A stretch of DNA of 64,000 nucleotides, taken from NCBI GenBank assembly GCA_900491605.1, contig UESW01004563.1, forward strand, positions 62,001 to 126,000, read 5' to 3'. Below, in pieces: positions 49,401-60,848 of the stretch. How positions within the stretch are numbered: position 1 is the stretch's first letter; every line of letters starts with the position of its first letter. This DNA comes from Calamus simplicifolius (lineage: Eukaryota; Streptophyta; Magnoliopsida; Arecales; Arecaceae). The notes beneath the pieces are model-generated. The model was not told where the DNA came from. It was given only the letters and a program-made list of their open reading frames with translations, and made no database searches. The position numbers and the translations under genes were made by a program.

Positions 49401-51055
49401 TTATGCTAAGCTCATTCACCAATCAATGTCACACTTAACCTAAAATATGACAACCCAATAATTTATGTTGCGTCTGATCGAACCATTTTTGTATAATTTA
49501 ATTTTTTTCATCAATCATAAAAAAAGAAATATTGAAGGTTACTCATAAGGTCATGCTTAGTTCATTGGTCTCATATAAAATTTGATGGTTAATTGAGCAA
49601 TAGATAAGTTCAACGGACCCCATTAGTCTATGCATGTGTTATCTAAGTTGTTGGCTCTATATTAGCCACGTGAAGCAATAATTTGACAAGTAATAAGTAG
49701 CTATACTTTAAAAAAGATATATAAAGGGCTAATATAATGTTTATTGATAAGAAAGAATGGTAAGTTTGTGCTTTCTTTTTCAAGCAATATTGGGGTTCAT
49801 CCTCTCTCTGTTGACATTAGAAAGGGTGAGGGGATAGCCATAGACATTGAAAGTGAGAATAAAAAGAAAGATGAAAGGAAGAGAGAAAAGAAAAAAAAAA
49901 AAAAGTGATTAGTACCCTACTGATGTATCTTATCCTCTGTCCTTAATCTTTACAAAATACTTTAAAACATATATGGCCAAAATTATAAAAATATCTATGT
50001 TTTGACGGCTAAAGTGGTATATCAATTTCAAACCTTCAACAAACATCTTTACAAGTCAAAGCACATGCCACCGAAATAGGTTGAAATTGATGCAAAAATT
50101 TTTAAGTCATATCATGAATTTATAATATCATTAAGAAAATCTTTGCATCTCTTTTAACCAAATATTTCATCATTATAAAATCTTATATCAAGTGCAACAT
50201 GAGGTGCGTCATCTTTTTTAGCCACCAGGACTGTAGCTACCCATTATTCTTTTTTGAACGATTTGAGCAGTATCTTTCATGGCATACAAATAGAACGACG
50301 CTTAAGGGAAAGAAGATCTGCAATTTCTTATGGTATTAATTATTAAAATAGTACATGGGTTAGATTTTTGTTGCGTTGGGTTATTTGAGCTTCCCATCTG
50401 ATCATCTCTGTTTGCCAAATCTTAATTCCAGCAACCTATATATATATATATATATATAATACGTACATAAATCTTAGATTCTATCAAGTCAAAGCTTTTG
50501 CATGGCATGATTTAATCCCTTGATTTTAATAGTCAAGCTTAGAAATATCAGACGTTGGTTGAATTGTGCGACAGGCAGCTACTCTGGTGGAATTTTATGC
50601 CACATAGGAGAAGAAAACGGTCCTTTTTCTTGCGATGCCGTCATCCACCAACGTTGTCGACAGTCTGGTTGGTGGAACTCGAAAGGCGATCTTGATGGCG
50701 CTCTCTCGTTGTATATCGTATCTCCCGGTGGGGTGCTCTTCGGATACGATAAAATCTTATGAGAAATCCTTAGATCGTCCGAATCTTGACCAAAACGACA
50801 GCCCATCCCCATCGCCTTTGAAACAATAAAACGGGAACTCCGTTACGATGTCTATTACGCATCCCCAAATCTATTGTTTCTCGCCTTCTCGGGGGTAAAA
50901 AAAAAAAAAAAAATCTGCATGCATGAACCGTCCAAAACTATTTAATCTACGCTGTTACCAAGCAATCAACCGACCTCAAAAACATAAAAATAAAAATAAA
51001 AATAAAAAACCTCAGTCCTTCCCCAATAGACAGTTTCTCTCCTACCATCATCCCT

Positions 51056-51095
<40 letters not shown>

Positions 51096-52186
51096 ACATC
51101 CTGCACATAATTATTTTTTACCGTACATGATGAGTACTATATAATTATCATGTTAATGCATGTAGTTATTAAGAGCATGGATTATTAAAAATTAAAAAAA
51201 TAGTATAGTGAATGAAATGTTATGTAGCAGGTGAAGAAGGATTAAATCTTATAAAACAGTTTACTGAAAATTTGACTATCAAGCTGTACTATTTATTTAG
51301 CATCACATTATATTTTTTTCATTCATAAAGTTGGATTGGGTTGGATTAAACATTGTTTGATAGAGGACATGCTATAGAAGATCTTCTTATTGAGTTTTAA
51401 GCAATTATATTCAGTTTGAAAGTTTAACAAATATTAGAAGATAATTTTTTTTTAAAGTTATAAAGAGAATAATTAATATTTGATTGATAGAATGAAAATA
51501 AAAAATAAAAAAAATATAATTAAAAATGAGCTTGAAATGATCTTTGAGTTTAGTTAAAAGTAATTTTTACTATTACTGTAAAACCCACCATATGGTTGCG
51601 ATAGTTTTTTGTTTTTGTTTTTTTTTTTTCTGAATTGAAGAAGAGTTTTCATCTTTAATCTACGCTCATAAAATACTTTATAGCAAATTAGGCTAGAGAT
51701 GCAAGTTTTTCTTTCGTTTTTGAAAAAAAAAAAATAGAGGACAAGCCGAAGTCACATGGTTATTATTCATCTCAGATGTTCAAATTATCAAGGGCATTTT
51801 GTTAGAAACATTGTTGATGGTCTTCATATGATTTAAAAGTTAATAATAATTTTAAGCTTGAATTATTGCTTTTGTTGTCTACGTAGATAGCTCTGACACT
51901 TTATTGGAAAGATTAAATATAATAAGAATGAGCCCGCTGGCAATGTCAGGTTGCTAGCTCAAAGCTTGTTAGGTGTTAGTAAAAAAACAAAGCCAAGCAG
52001 CACCATTAAAAAAATTGCTTAGAGAAAAGTTAAAAGAAACTTCATGAATTATGTTCCCAATGGAACGGTGGGGGCTTGGAGGAGTGTGCTACTGTGCTCC
52101 GTTGTTTCGTGTTGTTTCTCAGCGGCAACGGCAGTGGCGGTGGTCAATCATTCAAATACCCCTCTCCTCTTTGTTGTACGCCTGGG
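46441..52186. other. Intergenic DNA upstream of the bHLH gene
   Basis: No gene, tRNA or transposon end was recognised in 5.7 kb. Simple repeats present: CTTCTTCTTCTTCTTC near 47833, (GT)n at 48169-48194, (TA)n near 50439-50458, AAATAAAAAT runs near 50985-51010, and (TA)n at 51058-51092. Poly-A runs lie near 49891 and 50898. Distal regulatory sequence of the bHLH gene probably lies at the right end. Confidence 0.5.
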
Positions 52187-52194
52187 TATAAATG
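52187..52194 (+). promoter_or_regulatory. Candidate TATA box of the bHLH gene
   Basis: TATAAATG in the context CCTGGGTATAAATGCAAGC, followed about 30 bp later by a pyrimidine patch (CCCTCTCTCTCTCTGG, 52217-52232) typical of plant transcription start regions. It points toward the bHLH coding region 1.2 kb downstream. Inferred from sequence only. Confidence 0.55.
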
Positions 52195-52219
52195 CAAGCA
52201 ATCTTTGCCCATAAATCCC

Positions 52220-53411
52220 TCTCTCTCTCTGGACTTCTCTGCCTCCCCTTCTTTTTTATCTGTCTTTTTTTATCTCTCTTTGTATCGGTTCTCTGTTCTG
52301 GGGGCATTGAACATGGCAGTATAACTCTGTAGAGAGTGACCACGGAGCAGTATAGAACAGTAGGAGCCAAGCCCGGGATAGGAGAAGGTTTCAATTTTTA
52401 ATATTTTTCAATGAGGGAAAGGCTTCAATGGAGAGCAGGGTGATAAAGTGAGAAAGGAATCTGCTGTTGGTAACTCTCCTTTTTCCGCTTTTAGCTGTGT
52501 GGTTGGGTTTCCTTCGCACTGACTCAAGTAGGGGAGAGAGTGTGGGGTTCGTTTATTTCCTATAGAGCTCTAACTCGTCGAGAGAAGAGTGGTACAGGGT
52601 GGCTTCTGATCCAGTGACATCTGACACCAATGTGTGCTCATTTCTTCTGAGGTTTTTGAGGGATGAGGATTCTCTGTTTGCCTTGTCTTTTCGCCTTTGA
52701 TCACAGCTGAGGTTTCTGTCTTTTGAGCCACTCGAATGGTGTGATACATCTGCAGGCATGAATCTATTTGTTTTAGATTTATGATCTTTGATGCTGTCTG
52801 CTCTAGCTCCTGAAGGTAACAAGAATAAAAGTTGACAGTACTAGCTCCTCTTAGCAATTTTTTTATTTTCTAATCTGGATCAGTAGTGTCAATCCTCTAG
52901 GCGTTTGGAAATAATTCCATTTTTGTGTTTCCTTTTACTTTTTTTTCTTGAGTATATTGTTTCTTTTTTGGTTTCTATAATATAATTGATTGCTTTGGTG
53001 AATTATGTTTTGCAAGTGGTTATATACTATAAGATTTCATGTATCTATTTGATATCTTTTATTAAGTGTATTAAACTTTTTTATGGATTAGGTGATCATT
53101 TTTTTGTCGGATGTTTCGGATCTTTGAAGTGGGATACTTCTCCTATTTGATAACTCCATTGATAGGAGCTGTTTCCATCTGTTTTCCTTAATCTTTGCCC
53201 AGTGCCATGTAGCATTACCCTTGAGCTGGGTAAATTTTAGATGATCTCTACTGGTCAGTTGTTTGGGTGTTGTAGCTGGGCTGAGGTCTGCAAGAAGGAA
53301 TTTGGCAGCATAAACTGAAGGTTCTGAGTCCGGATTGAACAGGTGATCCTTTTTTTTTTTTTCCAAATAACTTTCTTCATTGATCTAATCGTTGTGGAGA
53401 GTGGCATAGAG
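52220..53411 (+). other. Presumed long 5' leader of the bHLH gene with upstream ORFs
   Basis: No coding exon is visible between the candidate start and the ATG at 53412. Short upstream ORFs occur at 52313-52324 (MAV) and 52411-52443 (MRERLQWRAG), with others near 52737 and 52757. A good splice donor AAG|GTAACA at 52815 suggests a leader intron ending shortly before 53412, which would remove the later part. Exact exon limits cannot be fixed from sequence alone. Confidence 0.45.
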
Positions 53412-56400
53412 ATGGATGTTAATGAGAAGGATAAATTTGGGTCGGAGAAGACAGGGGATTACCCTAGCTACCACAGTTCAGGTATGTCAGCGGATTGGCA
53501 ATTCGGCAACCCATCAACGGGTTTGGTCTCAGCTCACCCTATGGGTTCCTCCCCATGTCCATCAGTCTCCATGGTAGAATCCTTTGCTCCTAGCCTCTGG
53601 ACCCCTTCTGCCCATTCACAGAACTTCGGCTTCTGTGATAATAATGTTGAGACCAGCTCGGCCGCCTCCAATAGCATGCCCATTGGAAGACCAGTTCCCA
53701 GGCCTTTGAGGCTTGACATGGGCTGGAATCCTTCAGATTCTTCAGCAAAAGGGAGTCGAATTATCTTGCAGACCGGCCCTGGGGTTCCCCCCCCATCTCT
53801 CTCTCATTTCCCTACTGATTCTGCTTTCATTGAGCGTGCTGCAAGGTTTTCATGCTTCAATGGTTGTAGTTTTAATGGCATGGCGAATCCTTTCAGTACA
53901 GCTGAGACTATGAGTTCCTACTCTAGTACTCCGAAAGGTGTCCCAAGAGTTCAGACTCAGAAGAGTGAAATGAGAACAATTGAAGCTAGTATGGATGCCT
54001 CATTGCCTATTGGTCATAGATCCAGCAGTAGAAGTCCAGTGAAGGAGAAGAGAAATAAGGGAAGCTTAGAAGGTGCTGGTGTTTCGAGCAACGAGTCAGG
54101 TGAGCCTGACTGCAGTGCAGGTGGGCAAGAGGAGTCACCTAACTTGTCCAGTGCAGCTGGCGATTCTTCTTCCAAAGGTCTTGCTGCTAAGAAGAGGAAA
54201 AGGCCCAATGAGGTAGATGGTTTCCAGTTCTTCAGATATACTTTGTTTCGATGTATTGCTTTATTTTCCTCAATTGCAATCAATTATCCATCATATTTCA
54301 TAAGTCTACAAATTTTACATGGTAGGATATGGAACGGGACCAAGTACAAGGACAAACCCCACAGCCATCCGTGGAGACAACAATGGATAATGCAGACACA
54401 AAACAGAAGCCAGAACAAAATAACTCGACTAAGGCATCTGTCAAGCCTAATGGCAAGCAAGACAAGAATAGCTCAGATGGATCCAAGGAGGACTATATTC
54501 ATGTGAGAGCACGGCGTGGTCAAGCAACTAATAGCCACAGTCTTGCAGAAAGAGTAAGGTTCTACAACCGTTAGGAATTCTGATTGCAAACTGAATTAAG
54601 TTTTTTTTTTTTTTTTTAAGGTCTAGTTCTTTAGAATGAGAAGCTTATTGAGATTACATGGATTGACATGGGTTGCAGGTGAGGAGGGAAAAAATTAGTG
54701 AACGGATGAAGTTTCTTCAAGACCTTGTTCCTGGTTGCAGTAAAGTAGGTTTCTCAGAATGATCTTTGAGGTTTGATCTACAAAGCTTGTTTTTTATGTT
54801 CTCATTTCTTCTCGACATGTGGATGCAGGTCACAGGAAAAGCAGTCATGCTGGATGAGATCATCAACTATGTACAATCACTACAGAGGCAGGTTGAGGTA
54901 AGCTTCATAGTTCTGCTTGTCATTGACTAAACTACAATGATTCACTCTTAGAACAAGAAGAACATTAATCTTGAATTCATTATTAGCCAATACGTTCTTG
55001 TTTTCCTTAACGTTGATTTTCATTTGCTTACAGTTTACTGTGGATAAACTACTCGCAAGAGGAATAACACCATATTTTGGTTTTTTTTTTTTATTATCCA
55101 TGCCAGTTTCTGTCAATGAAGCTAGCCGCTGTCAATCCAAGGCTGGACCTCAACATAGAAGGACTTCTTTCTAAAGATGTATGGTGAATTGTAGGCTAAC
55201 TAGATTTATATTTTGGGCATCAGTTGCTTCAAAGAATTCTTAAATTGGATTGAGAAGATATATTTCTATATTCTTTATTGATATAAAAATGTTTTATTAA
55301 TTAATATCCTCTCAGTTTAGTTGTGTCTTGAACTCTTATTTTTTCATTACAGTTTCTTCATTCCAGAGGCGGTCCTTCCATTGGTTTCCCACCAGATATG
55401 ATTCATCCTCAATTACATCCATCTCAACAGGGTCTTGTTCAAGCAGGGATGTCTGGCATTGTAAACCCTTCAGATGCACTTCGAAGATCAATAAATGCTC
55501 AAGTGACCTCCATGGATGGATACAAAGAACCTATGCCTCAGGTTTTATTGCTTATCTACACATTTCTCCTGTGTTTTTATTACATCATATTCTTTTTTGT
55601 TACAGAAACCGGTGACAAATTTAAGTTGAAAAAAAATCCTATTTGAAATTTTGCATGGATCTGAAATAACACACTCATTATCTCATCTATGATCATGATA
55701 GGGGAATAATTCTCTAAGAATTGGGCAAAGATTACATGATGAAAAATAAGAAAAATATGACAATAGAATTTACAAGACTCAAAAGAGAAAGCTGTGCACC
55801 GTAAGCTGCTGTGAATAATTTCATTCATTGGAAGACAAACAATTTGCCTAAAGCATTTGAGAGAGCTGTAGTGGTTATTGGTTTAGAGTGGCAACTTTGA
55901 TCCCTTGAGCCTGGATGATTAAATAGGCAGTTGCCTAAATTCTAAGGATTCACAATAGATATCATGGCCTACTATCTGACTATAATTACTGGGATTGGGT
56001 CAACTTCATTATTGAGAAAAGAACTCTATTTTTAGTCATTATTTCTTGAGAATATTGACAATTCTGAGGTCTAACTCTAAATGAAGGTATATCATCTTTT
56101 TATTGAGGAATAGTTAACATTAATATAATTAATATCGTTATGTTAGAAATTAAAATTTCATTCTGCATAAATTGTTTCAATGCAATTCTTCCCAACTACC
56201 ATGCTTGAACCTCATTTTTCTCTACCATCCACTTCAATCTGTTTATAAAAGCATGGTGTGTGTGCCCCTCTGAATTCTTGGTACACAGATCTTATAATTG
56301 ATTTATTGAGCAATTCTATTCTGCACTTCGAGTGAGTGTTTAATTAAGTCTAATATTGCTTCATGTTTACTGCAAATTGGAGAGGTTAACTGTCCTATTT

Positions 56401-57067
56401 GGTCTTATGATATTCTACTTGTTAGATAATTCTTTCAGCTTTTACCATTCCCCAGTGCCATTCTATGGGAGCTCCAAGTGACATTTTTTCTCCTCTTATG
56501 AAATATGTCTGTATCAGTAGAACTATTTTGCTTCAGAAATTGATCTAATCATCAAATGACCTAAGAAGCTTTCCACCCTGATAAGTCAGCAGCATATACT
56601 ACTTTCTGGAAGTTGGTAGTAATGATTTATGGCACTGTCACAAGTTGCTAGACCAATAATCTCTCTTATCTACCTTTCAAGTGCTGGAGACAAACAAGTA
56701 CCTTATGTTTAGTTGCTGGTTAACAATCCACTTAAGACCCTGAGTCATAAGGCCAGCTGCAATTTGCCCATTTAGGTGCTAAACTCTCACATGTCTGGTT
56801 TGATGAATATGACAAAGTTACCATTTTATGTTTATTAGATTTCTAATCAAGGCATAGAATAAACCTTATTGTACTCACATTATAGTGTTGTGACAATTTT
56901 GATGCTTGAAACTGAATGACGACTTGGTTTTCTATCCAGTGGGCAATTCATATTGATGGTGCTTGGATTTGAATTAATTTCAGATACCTATTGCATGGGA
57001 TGAAGAGCTCCACAATGTCATGCAGATGACTTTTGGCACCAATCCCCTCTCAACAACCAAGAGTTAA
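53412..57067 (+). CDS. bHLH transcription factor, bHLH49/bHLH62-like (subfamily XII), 7 coding exons, 502 aa
   Basis: Nuclear DNA-binding regulator. Coding exons: 53412-54212, 54326-54553, 54679-54744, 54829-54897, 55107-55178, 55353-55541 and 56984-57067; all introns are GT-AG and phase 0, and the total is 1,509 bp including TAA. The start MDVNEKDKFGSEK was chosen because it matches the family N-terminus; a further in-frame ATG at 53343 lies in a T-rich likely intron end. Visible parts: FIERAARFSCFNG (family-conserved), Ser-rich middle, nuclear signal KKRKRP (residues 260-265), then the bHLH domain (about 325-395) with RGQATNSHSLAERVRREKIS. Basic-region His338, Glu342 and Arg346 predict binding to E-box/G-box (CACGTG). 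Helix 2 holds GKAVMLDEIINYVQSLQRQVE, the dimer interface. The C-terminus IAWDEELHNVMQM is family-typical. Relatives act in light, brassinosteroid or growth regulation; the exact orthologue is uncertain. Confidence 0.95.
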
Positions 57068-58120
57068 ATGGTAAACCTTGCGAGGGATTCCCCATGTGAA
57101 GCCTCCAACCTGTTCATGTCCTTCATGGATAGAAAGTTCTCATTGGGCACAAAAGTCAAGCTTTGATCGCATCTTTCTGCATCCCGAGCTAATTTGCATT
57201 TGCCCTTTTAAGAAGATAATAAAGCTTGCTTGCTTCAAAGATGCAGGGTATATACTTCTGATGGTTCCAGTGGAAGATACAATTTTACTCTCTGAACAAT
57301 ATAATTCTGGAGCATGGCTATGGTTGCTTCTTGTATATCAGTTTGGGGGTTGTTCCCTGCAAGGCTCTACCACATTCCTAAAGTGCATTAGTTCATTCTT
57401 CAGATATTAGTTTAAAAGAGAGCATATTTCTGTGGAGATATAAATTCCTCTCTCTAAAATCAGAGGTATACATTAAGATTAATGTATACAGAGCAGTGTA
57501 ACCAGAAACTTCAAAAGCTTGGCAGTGAGTATAACATGAGGGTTCACTAAAATAGCTGCATGTCTAGTTTGTTCAAGGTAATAGAAAACAGATGGTGGAC
57601 TCACCTTTAATAAATAATATCATGTTTCATTTTCCTCCTTTATTATAATTTTTTGTCATTCAAATAACATCAAAAACAAAATTGTGTGTTCTTGATGTAT
57701 TTGTATTTCTGGAGTCATATCGCAGTTATGGATATCATAATAATCTGTTTTATTACATGTAAAGCACCAATTTTTACCTAACAGCTTGGCATCTGTAAAG
57801 AAGGTGTAGGAAAGGCCCTACATGCTTGTCACTGATGGAGTCAGATAGCAGATAATTGATTGGGTTTCAGATGTTTCAGATGGAACTCCTGAACATCTCT
57901 GCAGTCAGAAGCAGAAAATTATCTTCTATAATTTTTTTTTTTTGTAAATATTAACATAGAATTACTGAAGAATCTTTCCCTTGTGCAATTTCCAAAAGAT
58001 TCAAGAGGAATATTGCTTTTTTAATTTCAGAATCAGTATTATATTTTACTTCAAGTCAGTAATTTTATCTGAAGAAGTTTCCTATAATAAGGGGAGATCT
58101 TTAAACCCGTTTAAAACTGA
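57068..58120 (+). other. 3' region of the bHLH gene
   Basis: Probably 3' UTR at first. AATAAA-type signals occur near 57215 and 57608. The 110-aa frame at 57078-57410 overlaps the expected UTR and has no recognisable domain. No other feature seen. Confidence 0.45.
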
Positions 58121-58290
58121 AGCTATATTGTAAAGGCTGATGATTTGGAGACCATAACTGATGCTGAATTAGTGTCCAAAGTTCGAAACTATGACTCTCT
58201 TTCTATGCCAACTGGTGACATGCTTGCTGAGACAGATAAATCTGGAAGTATTTTGACACTTTTGCTTGAAGAAGCTTCAAAATCATTTTA
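58121..58290 (+). other. Isolated coding-like segment of unknown identity
   Basis: A plus-strand frame of about 55 codons reads DDLETITDAELVSKVRNYDS, then LSMPTGDMLAETDKSGSILT and LLLEEASKSF, ending in TAA. It has a protein-like amino-acid balance despite AT-rich surroundings, but no start codon at its head and no clear partner exon. It may be an exon of an unseen gene or a relic of one. I do not recognise the family. Confidence 0.3.
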
Positions 58291-59544
58291 ACAACTAGTT
58301 GATGTTAATATAGTTGACATTGATATTGTAAAATATAATCAATATTATATGGTCACGAAGGTATGATCTAATTTCCAACGCATCCAAGAGCACAAAGCAT
58401 GAACAATTTTTTGTCATTACAAATTAGAATAAAGGATTACATCAATAGGGGATGTCTTGGCGGTTGAATAAAATATGCATTCAGGGGAGAGCTCAAAACA
58501 CTGGAAATATGATTTCATATTTACCAGACACATAAAAGCATGAAGAAATTGTTCGCTGAGATTAGGTATTCAAAGTTTTACCCAGTAAACGAGTTATTTA
58601 ACTAAACCTGTTTGATATTTTCTTTGAACACCTTGACACTTCTATGTATAACTAAAAAAGGGAGTAAATTCGATATAAACCTTTCAGATGTCCAAGGAGG
58701 ATAAAAGTCATAGTTATTTTTTGAAAGAAAAGAATATAGCATAGAATCTATATGTTCAAAATAATAATAAATAACAATTTTCAGGGGATGAAATGTTTTA
58801 AACCTCGCAGATCAACCAAGCAAATTGATGAGATGAGGAAAAAAAGTGTGCCTTGGAATATCGGTTTATCTTATGTGTTTGGTGAAGCTAATGATATGAA
58901 CAATCTAACCAAAAAAAAACACCGAGAGACCTTATGTAAGAATTCCTTAAGTGAGAAGCATACTGATAAGGATGGCAAAAATATGATGTTCATGACAGAG
59001 ATTTGAGCAACCAAAAAGAATTAATAAGAAAAAAACTAAATAAGAACCCAATAGCTTATTAATAAGCTGCAGGAGAGTAGAGGACTCTGCTAGGGTTTGG
59101 CCAGCAGCACATTAAGACATACAAACTCATCAAATTCACCATTATATTCACAGATCAAAATTTATGATATCAATTCCATGTTATTTCAAATGCCCATCTC
59201 TCAATCTTAAGATAAAAATATGCAAGGAAGAACAAGCACAGGCATTAAATATACATAGGATGAACCAGAGGTAAACAGAAATTAAACAGATCATCAAACG
59301 TAGGTTGAGAATATGCAGGCAACGAAAGAGCCTGCTCTCTTTTATAGAAAAATATTGAAACAATCTTATAAAATCCTAGATCTCTCTCACCCATATAGAC
59401 CCTCTGAGGCAAGGTAGGAATTTTACACTGCAAGGCAAAAAAAACACTTACTTGATTTATCATTAAGCATGAAAGATAGTTCTGTCACTAGTATCCAATA
59501 CGAATAGAGAAGTATTTTTATTCTAAACTGAAAATAATAATATT
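58291..59544. other. AT-rich intergenic DNA
   Basis: A second weak frame at 58752-59006 (Lys-rich, 84 aa) has no recognisable domain. Otherwise nothing is recognised up to the LTR of element D. Confidence 0.4.
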
Positions 59545-60764
59545 TGATGACGCCAAATCGGCCTCGAGCGTGCGGTCGTCTCCTTCAGTGAGCTTCGCGC
59601 CTGCAAGCAAGTCCCGGGGGCCGGAGGGGGCCCCAGCGGGACCCTCCGACGCTCAAGTCAGTGGTCTGGGCATCAGCTGTAAGCTTGAGGAAGCTCGAAA
59701 GAGAAAAAGAGAGAGAGGCCCAGAGAGGAACTCCCTCTGTGTGAGCGTTTAGGAGTGTTATGAGTGTGTTACCTCCTCCCCCTGGTCGAGGTCCCTCTTA
59801 CCTTTTTATAGATGCCTGAATCCGTGGGCTTGGGGCGTGATCACTTGTCAGAGCATTAATTGATGGCAGTACAGTGGAGCTTACCTCCATATGATGTGTC
59901 AAGCTGTAGGCCGTGTCCTGTCAGAGTAGGTGGTCGCAGGGCATGGCCGATCGTTACGGCGCTTGCCAAACATGTCCCCTACGTCACCTTTTTGGTTGTC
60001 CTATGCGGACAGTGATGGGTGACAGTTAGTCGTGTGGGTCCCAAGGTACAGCCGTTGGGGGAGAAGGATGATGTTGAGTTGAAGCCAACTGTCCCGTAGA
60101 GTGTTGAGTATGGAGTGCTTGCGTGGCCTGCTCATGCCCTTGGATGAGCTTGCATGGCACTGTTCACGTACAAGGCTCCGTTCACTTACTTGCATGGCAC
60201 TGTTAACGGCGAGGGAGCTTGGCAGCTCGGGGTTCGGCCTTGGAGGGTCGGCCCTGGAGGGGTTGGCCCTGGAGGGGTCGGCCCTGGAGGGGTCGGCCCG
60301 GGAGGGTCGGCCCTGGGGGGGGGTCGGCCCTGGAGGGGTCGGCCCTGGGAGGTCGGCCCTGGAGGGGTCGGCCCTGGAGGGGGCCCTGGAGGGGTCGGCC
60401 CTGGGAGGTCGGCCCTGGAGGGGTCGGCCCTGAGGGGTCAGATCGGCCCTGGAGAGGGGTCCTTGGAGAAGGTTGAGAAGGAGAGCCAAGGCAAGATGCT
60501 CGCGACACTTCTTTCCATTAAATGCTCTTCAAGCCATTATGACCATTTCTGCACCATTAAAGGCTCCAGCCCATTGACTCGACCGAACATTAATGACGTA
60601 AGGTGGCCTTTGGGAAACCCACGCACATAACGTGACCTCTTATTCTCTTTCTTCGTTATGACGAGAGCAATGCCGTGGATGGGTGTTGGGAGCTGAGGCC
60701 AAAGGGGGGCTCCGTCAGTTTTCTTCCTTCACGATTCTCTAACGGCGTTGGATCAGCCACATCA
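59545..60764 (-). repeat. Element D 3' LTR (1,220 bp)
   Basis: On the minus strand it starts TGATGTGGCTGATCC (60764) and ends GGCGTCATCA (59545). A TATA box, minus CTATAAAAAG at 59802-59811, supports the leftward orientation. The conserved block is at 59641-59658. Confidence 0.88.
60235..60460. repeat. 15-bp minisatellite in element D LTR
   Basis: About 14 imperfect units of TCGGCCCTGGAGGGG with length variants in the G run. Opposing Gly/Pro/Arg-rich open frames across it are artefacts. Confidence 0.93.
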
Positions 60765-60781
60765 GATGCCCCCTCGCCCCT
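60765..60781 (-). other. Element D polypurine tract
   Basis: The minus strand reads AGGGGCGAGGGGGCATC directly before the LTR start TGATGTGG. It is close to the tract of element B (AGGGGCGGGAGGGCATC). Confidence 0.85.
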
Positions 60782-60848
60782 GAGACGAAGCGGGCCTACC
60801 CCAGCAAGGCGAAAGGGGCGTTACCTCCCAAGTGGCTGATCCTCGCCT

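Noticed and set aside
53343..53411. Upstream in-frame ATG giving a hydrophobic N-terminus on the bHLH protein
   Set aside because: The extra 23 residues come from a T-rich tract that looks like an intron end, and the family N-terminus fits the ATG at 53412.
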